DNA of 64,000 bases, from the NCBI RefSeq assembly GCF_003149025.1, contig NZ_QGDV01000006.1, positions 106,189-170,188 on the forward strand. The letters are read 5' to 3'. The notes below the pieces were generated by a model that was given only the letters and a program-made list of their open reading frames with translations, was not told the origin of the DNA and searched no databases. The translations under genes were made by a program, and so were the position numbers. Of this stretch, positions 63,987-64,000 are shown piece by piece. The DNA is from Rathayibacter iranicus NCPPB 2253 = VKM Ac-1602. GTDB lineage: Bacteria; Actinomycetota; Actinomycetes; Actinomycetales; Microbacteriaceae. Within the stretch, counting starts at the first letter, position 1, and the number at the start of each line of letters is the position of its first letter.

Positions 63987-64000
63987 ATGAAGCATACAAC
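63987..64000 (+). CDS. Possible start of the next gene (edge)
   Basis: ATG at 63987 opens a frame M-K-H-T that runs off the window. Only four codons are visible and the ribosome site is weak, so this is tentative. Confidence 0.25.

Overview
The window reads as chromosomal DNA of a high-GC actinobacterium. Short intergenic gaps, dense stop/start overlaps (ATGA, GTGA) and a housekeeping set of typA, a gcv operon with a glycine riboswitch, an opp operon and efeOB suggest a Microbacteriaceae-like organism. That placement is inferred from gene style only; no rRNA or other phylogenetic marker was used.

Layout. 0-10.4 kb is ordinary: the end of efeO, efeB, a DsbA-like protein, typA and an oligopeptide ABC operon. 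10.4-31.8 kb holds a compact enediyne-type polyketide locus. On the plus strand run unbL (DUF1702), the iterative enediyne PKS (KS-AT-ACP-KR-DH-PPTase), the E10-type thioesterase, an ABC1/UbiB-like kinase and an aminopeptidase N. Divergent from them on the minus strand run unbV, unbU, a P450, an unrecognised 227-aa protein, a VOC protein, a DAO-family flavoenzyme, an MFS exporter and a TSUP permease. All five warhead cassette genes (PKSE, TEBC, UnbL, UnbV, UnbU) are present. Both operons end at a 75-bp palindrome-ended repeat that occurs three times in the window.

32.9-41.3 kb is mostly housekeeping: gcvTHP with a tandem glycine riboswitch, an MFS exporter, an aberrant Sfp-type PPTase and an SDR. 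41.4-46 kb is accessory: a large Upf1/Dna2-like helicase, two coupled small genes and an unassigned small ORF. 46-51.4 kb is a graveyard of antimicrobial-peptide genes. It has a truncated ABC ATPase, a histidine kinase next to a twice-frameshifted response regulator, and a decayed lasso-peptide locus. The lasso precursor core matches propeptin but has TGA at the Trp4 codon; the cyclase gene is reduced to an N-terminal stub fused to a frameshifted B1; the B2 protease and the exporter still look intact.

51.5-63.8 kb is a second apparently live natural-product operon with no NRPS or PKS. It encodes a 2OG-Fe dioxygenase, a DUF1579 protein, a PGM1-like ATP-grasp ligase, two PLP enzymes of sulfur or transamination type, a tandem OsmC protein, a lysine/ornithine N-monooxygenase-like flavoprotein, an alpha-oxoamine synthase, a GFA-fold protein, an MFS exporter and a methyltransferase, closed by a convergent TetR regulator. 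The ATP-grasp plus alpha-oxoamine synthase pair recalls pseudopeptide pathways such as ketomemicin, but the full enzyme set matches no pathway I recognise.
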